Below are positions 58,191 through 64,000 of a stretch of 64,000 nucleotides of DNA, piece by piece (positions within the stretch are counted from its first letter, which is position 1; the number at the start of each line of letters is the position of its first letter). Source of the DNA: Liolophura sinensis (Eukaryota > Mollusca > Polyplacophora > Chitonida > Chitonidae); the NCBI RefSeq assembly GCF_032854445.1, contig NC_088297.1:16195127-16259126 (forward strand). Reading direction: 5' to 3'. The notes beneath the pieces were generated by a model that was given only the letters and a program-made list of their open reading frames with translations, was not told where the DNA came from and did not search any database. The translations under genes and the position numbers were made by a program.

Positions 58191-58644
58191 TGACAGTGCA
58201 GGAGCCAAGGAAATGGAGGATTAATTGTTTGAAAGACCTTGAAGACAATTCACCTGAAAACCCTTTTTTTTATTCTGTTTTACTTTTTTCTGTCTACATA
58301 TTTGCAGAGAGTCAAACATGAGAATTGTAATTTGAAACAGATTTTGTGACTGTGCTGTCGAGTTCAGACATTATCCATATTGTTCAAAGGGAAGACAAAT
58401 CTGCAGAAAAGATGCAGCGCTGTTTGCATTGGCTGCTGATATGATGCATATAGTCCACTTTAAGATTGTGAACAAAAATGTAAAAAATATGCGGATCTAT
58501 TTACATTGGCTGCAGAATGCTAATAGCATGTTTATAGTCCTTGTTTATGCAGTGAAGACAAAGGTTAAAAAAGTTTGTGCAGCTATTTTCATTGGCTGCC
58601 AAATGTCAGTATGGTGATAATATTCTATCCTAAAATAATAATGA

Positions 58645-58860
58645 AGTAGTATAGGGAAAAGGGGTTCTGGCACACCCCCGCCTTGGGGCCCTCCCCATAA
58701 CAAATAGAGGCTCCCAATCCCCATTCCCTGAACACCCACCCCCTGGTAAATAGGGGCTCCCAGCCTCATCTCGAGGCATATACACACTATAGGTTCTGGC
58801 GCACCCTCCCCTTGGGGCCCACCCCGGAACAAATAGAGGCCCCCAGCCCCCCAGCGGAGG
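58645..58860 (+). repeat. Left terminal and subterminal repeats of Maverick element 2
   Basis: The block GGTTCTGGC(A/G)CACCC...CTTGGGGCCC...AACAAATAGAGGC occurs at 58663-58712 and 58793-58850, with a partial unit at 58735-58765 and another at 59150-59205. Element 1 keeps one block at its right end. Confidence 0.75.
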
Positions 58861-58921
58861 GTCTGGCGGCTATTGAAACTTCTTATTAGGTATACAGCGC
58901 ATACAATGAATCATCATCTTC

Positions 58922-59188
58922 ATGGGATCTCCCGCGGACGGCCGGCCTCTTTGGACGAAGTTAGTCGGCACGGTGCAAGACTTGCTAGGCTACAAAGAAG
59001 TCACCCACAGCATGTTTGAAGACGGCCGTGTCCACGCGGGTCGGCTGCTCGTGCTGAAGCTCTTCACCAACGACGTGTGCGCTTCGGTGGAGCACCCCGA
59101 GCCCATCCGGCAGTATTATGAAAACCTGCTGCTGCCCGAGCTAATGAGGCAACAACCCTACCCCCGGGGCCCTTCCCAGAACAAATAG
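58922..59188 (+). CDS. Small Maverick protein at left end (element 2)
   Basis: 88 residues, MGSPADGRPLWTKLVGTVQD..., with QDLLGYKEVTHSMFEDGRVH and RLLVLKLFTNDVC. I recall similar short proteins in related elements; no function known. The last codons (GPSQNK, TAG) are read out of a terminal-repeat block, so the natural C-terminus may have been lost. Confidence 0.45.
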   Translation: MGSPADGRPLWTKLVGTVQDLLGYKEVTHSMFEDGRVHAGRLLVLKLFTNDVCASVEHPEPIRQYYENLLLPELMRQQPYPRGPSQNK

Positions 59189-59207
59189 AGGCCCCCAGCC
59201 CCTTCTT

Positions 59208-59527
59208 ATGTCGCAGTTAAACACATCGGTCTTTCGGTCTATCCCCCGCCGAAACACGTACCAGAAAGACAAGTCAGACATGGCGTATAATGTCATCTTC
59301 GACTGCGCTGAGCTCATCGCCGCTTGCGAGGCCACCAAGGCCTCCGGCAAACCGCTTTCGACGGTCTTCTCGATTCAGTCTACACGAAGGCCCACCGTGA
59401 CGCCAAGACCGGCAAGCGCACCTATGAGCCTTTAACCTTTGACGGCCACACGGCGACGGCGCACAATGTCCACCTGATCCGCTCCCACTCGGTCTTCAGC
59501 GGCATCGTCAATATGAAAACCGTCTGA
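59208..59527 (+). pseudogene. Unidentified Maverick protein, frameshifted (element 2)
   Basis: Start MSQLNTSVFRSIPRRNTYQK, continuing to KASGKP at about 59355, where the frame changes; the remainder (TKAHRDAKTGKRTYEPLTFD, ending MKTV) stops at 59525-59527. A second Met at 59280 is also possible. Absent from element 1. Not recognised. Confidence 0.4.
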
Positions 59528-59555
59528 GCCTCGCCGTCTGAGCCTCTCACTTCAA

Positions 59556-60242
59556 CTCTTGCCGAGCTAGTTTTCGGCCGCGATCTATAAGCTGTTTTTT
59601 CGTACTTTCATTGATCTCTACGACGTTGAATACCTTACGAGACTTGGTGCGTATCTCCTGCTTCAGATCAGAGTAGTTCTTGAGCTCCTGAACGATTTAC
59701 TTGAACTCCATGTCTGAAATAACACCATCAGATAATGCCGTAGACACCTGCGCACGGATGCTGTTAAGTTTGGCCTCAGCCAACAGCCGTATATCGTTAT
59801 GTTTCTTGGCCTTTGCGTGAAGCCGGCGGTTAACGAATTTTCCTGCGACATTTAAGACACCGCAAGCTAGGGCCGCAGCTTCCATGGCCAAGACAGCAGG
59901 GGCTGCAATTATCGTTGTGAGTAGCCCCACGCCTGCAACCCCTAGTCCCAAACCGGCCGTGAGCATGGCTGAATCAAGGGCCTTGGCGGCTAAGACACCG
60001 CGCCGGTAGTTTTTGTACAAAGCCCGACGGAGATCTCGCTCAGATTCAAGCTGATTCTGTATTTCGCTGATATACTGCAGACGATGGGCGTGTGCCACGC
60101 TCTCCGGCGGCGCGGTCGGGGCGTTTTCAACCATAATCATTGGCGCGGTTGGGGCCAAGGGGTGGTCATTCGTAATCGTCGGCGCCGCGCCCTCCGGCTT
60201 CAAGGTGTCTTCAGCCAAGATTGATGGGTACAGTCGCCCCAT
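59556..60242 (-). pseudogene. Conserved Maverick protein (gene 1), truncated by nonsense (element 2)
   Basis: Counterpart of 43183-43842 from MGRLYPSILAEDT. TAA at 59697-59699 replaces the CAA of element 1. An extra proline-rich stretch (APTAPMIMVENAPTA) is present here. The downstream remainder stays homologous to about 59556, where similarity between the two elements stops. Confidence 0.6.
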
Positions 60243-60251
60243 ATTGTCCGT

Positions 60252-61065
60252 CCTACGAATCAATAATGTCGGTAAGCTCTAAGTTATCATTGGGATGACT
60301 AACACGAAAGCGGCGAATAGATTTCATCGAGATTGAAAACCCCCCTGTGACGACTCGTATATCCTCAAGAGTGCTCCGGACGACTGGGTCGCCCTGGGCC
60401 AGTAATTTGATCATAATTCTGAGCTCCTTTCCATCGTGCTCTGCAGGTCACCTTATTTTCAACCCGGTAATCAAGGTGCAACGGCGTTGAGAGGCCGCGC
60501 CAATTATGAGGTCAATGATAAGCACAGATTTAAGGGGTAGTGGTAGGGCGGCCTTAAAATCCGTTTGCGCGGTAAGACGTACGGTCTCTCCCCCTGGCGA
60601 CGCCCTTAGTACAAAGTGGCCTATTCTGTCCCAATCTAGAAGACAACTGCCTGTTGCTACGTACGACACGAAATGGGCTCCGGAGTTGAAAATTTATTCA
60701 CATCGACCCCGGTGGCCTGGACCGACATCGGGGTCACCTTCACATCTATGAACCAGTCGGGGTCCCGAGCTCTGGTAAGAACAAAGCGGTCTTCAAGGCG
60801 AATTAATGAGAGTTTTTGTTCTTCAATCACCTCAGACGGCGACCTGCGCTCTTGCTCTGCAGAGGATGAGACATCTTGAAGGGAAGCAAACGTGGCAGGT
60901 TCTGCTTGCCCCCCCCGTAATCTTTTTGTGGCTGTCCTTGCCACTTTGAAACTGGAAGGCGTAGATTTTACCTTCCTGGCCTTGAAGTTGGAACTCCGAC
61001 ACATCTGCCAAGTCGCTTAAAGACAGGCACGCAGACCTGGGACCGGCTGCGTCCTCCATACTCAT
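60252..61065 (-). pseudogene. Maverick gene 2, several frameshifts (element 2)
   Basis: Start MSMEDAAGPRSACLSLSDLA overlaps the gene 3 stop as ATGA. Frame changes at about 60930 and 60670 and again near 60450. Parts: EEQKLSLIRLEDRFVLTRAR, DWFIDVKVTPMSVQ, LLDWDRIGHFVLRAS. Same lesions are not seen in element 1, so decay was separate. Confidence 0.5.
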
Positions 61066-61730
61066 TTTATATCTAGGGTGACACTGAGGTTCCCTACATT
61101 CATATACTTGCCGTCTTTGTCTAAAAGTGCCACGGTCAAGTGCGTTATATAGTCGGCGCGCAAGGTTTTGTACTGTGGGTTGGGAAATGAAACCGTCTTC
61201 CCGCAGTTTATCCCTTCAAAGGTCACGGCGATGGCCCGAAGTAGTGTGGAACTGCCACCGAAACCTGAGGTTATTCTCACGTTGTCTGAGGTGCTCAGTT
61301 CATCTAAATGCACAAAGGCTTCTTTTTGTGGGACCAAGTTAGATGGCTTATCACCTTCCACAATCCCCTCTATAGGGATATTCCCGTCGGAGAACCCTAA
61401 GATGGGGGCAAGCTCATGGACCATTATGATGGCATTTCTATGGGGGGTAAGTACTAGGCGGCCCGTGGCTTCATTCATTTCCAGAGAAACCCCATGCGGG
61501 CGGAATATACCCTTGTCCAGCATACAGACATTGTAGTAGCCCGTCGGCACTTCAACATGTTTGCCATCAAGAAAGAAGCCCGGTCCGAAGGGGATATTCA
61601 CCCAGTTCGGGTAGAATGTTATCTCGCGAAGGGCTTTTTTAAGGCGGCCGTCGAGGTTGTTAAGGGCATGAGGCAGCGTGTGCTGTGCCCCATTTAGAAT
61701 GTCAGTTAATGTGATAAACATCTTAGCCAT
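61062..61730 (-). CDS. Maverick gene 3, penton/minor-capsid-like protein, intact (element 2)
   Basis: 222 residues from MAKMFITLTDILNGA (61730). It shows LREITFYPNWVNI, TGYYNVCMLDKGIF, HELAPILGFSDG, FVHLDELSTSDNV, GINCGKTVSFPNPQYKTLR and a final strand MNVGNLSVTLDIK. This layout (an opening 'LREI.FP..W.NI', a 'P.GYYN' block, 'LG' block and a strand-rich end) is that of a virion protein repeatedly found in Maverick-like elements, which I would place as a penton or minor capsid type. That placement is inference. The ATG faces gene 4 across a shared CATG, and its stop overlaps the start of gene 2. Confidence 0.6.
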   Translation of the reverse strand: MAKMFITLTDILNGAQHTLPHALNNLDGRLKKALREITFYPNWVNIPFGPGFFLDGKHVEVPTGYYNVCMLDKGIFRPHGVSLEMNEATGRLVLTPHRNAIIMVHELAPILGFSDGNIPIEGIVEGDKPSNLVPQKEAFVHLDELSTSDNVRITSGFGGSSTLLRAIAVTFEGINCGKTVSFPNPQYKTLRADYITHLTVALLDKDGKYMNVGNLSVTLDIK

Positions 61731-61731
61731 G

Positions 61732-62885
61732 ATGAACAGCGAGGCATACAGGTTCAATAGAGCGGCCACTTACAAGGCCGGGGCATTTCATAGTATCCAA
61801 ATCCATGCAGAGCAGCTCACGCGATTTGACATCTACATCGATGAAGAGAAGGCCTTTCTGGTCGAGTTCACAGATGTGTTGGCCAAGTACCGGCTGCCAA
61901 AGATAAGCAGCGATTCAATTGTTAAGGCCTGGAACACCAATCCTATGCAATTCTGGCAGAACCAAGTGAACTTCGCGGTCTGGTGCTTAACCACGGGCTG
62001 TGGAGTATCTGCAAAAGACCATCTTCTCGCCCCCGATCAAGACAGAGCGTGGGCGACATTCAAAAACCACTATGACTAGAGGGCCTATGAGAGGATTTGT
62101 AGGGAGTTCCGCGTAGATGCGCACACAGACTGGAGGCGCTGGGGGGTGAATCACGGCCTAGGAGTGGCATATTACTATGTCACGAGAACGGGCTACAGCC
62201 CCATTGGCGATGGGACCTTCGATCCAAGCAGGATGTTGTTCTCTAGAAATTCTACAGCGCTCTATGTCGACTACATCGAGCAGGACGCCGAGGAGGCTTG
62301 GGCGTCGTTCATTGTCGACAAATCCCAAGGATTCATGCAGCCGGGTGTAGAGCGCCTAAACGATTCCATCCGTACATACGTGTGGGCTCCCAAGCGCAAA
62401 CAAGGGCGCGTATTCTAGGCACGGGCACAGCTTTCGACGCGCAAAAACAGTTTGCCGTGAACGTTGAAGACGCTATTTCTTCTCCGATCGACCTTCCGTC
62501 TGCTATCAAACGCTACCAGGACGTGCTACAGTATGCCGGGAGCTCTGTAGACTTTGTGTATGGCATAGGCCTATATATGGCCTCCAGCGACATGATTCTG
62601 CAGATTGGCCATGTGGCGAACTACAACAACAAAATCGTCGTGGCCACAGAGGACCAGAAGCTAGGTGCCAATGAGGGTGTGAACGCTAAAGTGCTGCCCA
62701 CTTTGCACAAGCGCGCACCTTCCCATGGGATCGTTGATCCACAAGAAAGCGCCCCAGCACCCACTGCGCACAGAGGCAAACAAGAACCCTTATTTCCAAA
62801 GCAAAAGAATCATGATGCGGAGAAGACAGCCATCGTCGTCGCTGGGGTTGGTATCGGCTTACTGCTGCTGTGGACTATGCGTTAA
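61732..62885 (+). pseudogene. Maverick gene 4, large membrane-anchored protein, broken (element 2)
   Basis: Begins MNSEAYRFNRAATYKAG. Keeps MQFWQNQVNFAVWC. About 90 bp present in element 1 (45640-45725) are missing at about 62037; TAG lies at 62077-62079, and an ~11-bp deletion near 62390 shifts the frame. The C-terminal 160 residues with the membrane anchor are open to 62885. Confidence 0.6.
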
Positions 62886-64000
62886 ATACCTGCGAACAGG
62901 CACGAGCATTAGGCCACCTACTGCAACGACTAGAGCCCAGACATTATCGGCCAGCCACCCAGCCGCTTTCCCGAGAAGATTCAGTAGCCAGGACACGATA
63001 CTGCCAATATTACCCGGAATCGCAGCGGCAGCCTTCCCAGCCAGCTTGCCAAGGGCGCGCGCCAGGGACTGGAGATGCTTTTTCACCCATTCTTTAAGAC
63101 CGTGCCCGTCGGATAGAGATGGCGTTGACTGGATGCCCCCGCTGGACCCACCAGTCAACGCCAACTTTATCGCTAGCCCCAGTGTCGAGATCGCCATCCC
63201 AATTGGCGTGAAAATGGAGACCACGGTTATTCCCTGCTCCCGGAAGAGGGTGCGGACGCGCTTGGCCAGAGTGGTATCCTTGTGTAGGATGCAATCGATC
63301 GTCTGCTTGATGCGGCGTATTTGCATGCGCAGGGCTTCACCCGTTAAAGAGGCTGCTTCGAGCCGGGCCACCCTCTTGTCCTCGAGATTCCTTATCCGGT
63401 CTGCGATCCGGTGCTGGGAGAATTAATCAGTGGCCTTCTCCAACTTCTTTCTTTGTTTTGCGATGTCCTTATCGGGACTTGACAGCTTGGCAAGGTTATT
63501 CGCGTGTTCGCCTTCCGAGGTCTGCAGTGCCTTGTCAAGCCCCTGGAGTTCTCGCATGGGAAGAGGAGGGTCGTTTATCGCTTCAACAGCCCGTTCGACC
63601 TCACTATTCGTCAAGCTTGTTTCCAGTGTGTGGACAGCATCATCGGCGTTTTTCGCTGGTTGGCTTAAATCATCAAGCTCTGTGGTATCTGCCGTGCCGG
63701 CCCCGGCACCGAGTGCTGAACTCGCTGTCTCCAGGGCTGCAACTGCTGCCGGATGCAACATTGTCTGTTCTCTTCTTTTCCAGTCTATAAAGCCCAGCCC
63801 CCCTTCCCCCTTAACAACATCAACCCCTCCTTTATTGGTGACTGTTGAGTGGGCTAGCGGTCCACGTGTTCTTTTGTTGATGATGTCGAGAGTGGGGTGG
63901 GCCACGAGTCGCAGACGCCCTTGGACAACCTCAATTTTCATGTAATCGCGAAAGAGTGGGGTAAGGCTGGGATCCGCCTTCGCCAAGGCATTGAAGTAAT
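62859..64000 (-). pseudogene. Maverick gene 5, coiled-coil protein, one nonsense codon (element 2, runs off window)
   Basis: One frame throughout, with TAA at 63423-63425 where element 1 has GAA. The second half (ARLEAASLTGEALRMQIRRI, FREQGITVVSIFTPIGMA, SIVSWLLNLLGKAAGW) is better preserved than in element 1. The start lies right of 64000. Confidence 0.6.

Larger units (their letters stand above)
58645..64000. mobile_element. Maverick/Polinton-type element 2 in ERK intron 6 (right part outside window)
   Basis: Left terminus AGTAGTATA at 58645-58653, followed by subterminal repeats and then the same genes 1-5 as element 1 in the same order and orientation. Gene-level identity is high but with private lesions in each copy, and flanks differ, so this is a separate insertion of the same family. 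Capsid-like, ATPase, integrase and polymerase genes would lie beyond the window. Confidence 0.85.

Noticed and set aside
63430-63945. 171-codon plus-strand frame in element 2
   Set aside because: Complement of gene 5. It is open only because of that gene's composition.

Overview
The window is animal nuclear DNA: genes split by GT-AG introns, low gene density, and many short interspersed repeats. The tRNA-headed SINEs ending in GACGTTAAACCCC plus CACT runs, or in AAAACACCAATCAAATAAATA, point to a lophotrochozoan, most likely a mollusc. That assignment is an inference from repeat style and protein resemblance.

Three host genes lie on the + strand. (1) 1365-12705 holds the last eight exons of an SLC12A8-type cation-chloride cotransporter. 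Its last transmembrane exon sits in a tandem array of 13 near-identical copies (8054-9767). (2) 23199-26300 is a two-exon rhodopsin-class GPCR of peptide-receptor type. (3) 34809-58173 and beyond the right edge is an ERK1/2-type MAP kinase. Six exons are visible, with [24 protein letters not shown] and the TEY activation loop. Its exon 1 overlaps a frameshifted fragment of an A1CF/RBM47-type RRM domain, which seems to supply the start codon.

The ERK introns carry large mobile elements. Intron 1 holds a decayed Mutator-like element (about 35.9-39.75 kb) with flanking 450-bp direct repeats and an apparently intact His-Me finger (I-PpoI-like) endonuclease ORF on the opposite strand. Intron 3 holds a Maverick/Polinton-type element (about 43.0-55.11 kb). 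It encodes a packaging ATPase, retroviral-type integrase, protein-primed DNA polymerase B, a capsid-like protein and several conserved proteins of unknown function, nearly all broken. Its right terminus is only 46 bp from exon 4. Intron 6 holds a second, independent copy of the same family (58645 to the window end). Comparing the copies shows which lesions are private to each. The terminus AGTAGTATA and the subterminal GGTTCTGGC repeats are shared.

Between the GPCR and ERK genes (28.3-33.05 kb) lies another putative DNA transposon. It has a spliced minus-strand gene and many GGACGAACA motifs in opposing orientation at its two ends. Elsewhere there are SINEs of three families, a MITE family with inverted ends, a LINE tail and several minisatellites. 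Three of the minisatellites run right up to 3' splice sites, and the exon array carries the acceptor inside its unit. The long stretch 12.7-20.5 kb is AT-rich and I see no gene in it beyond the SLC12A8 3' UTR.
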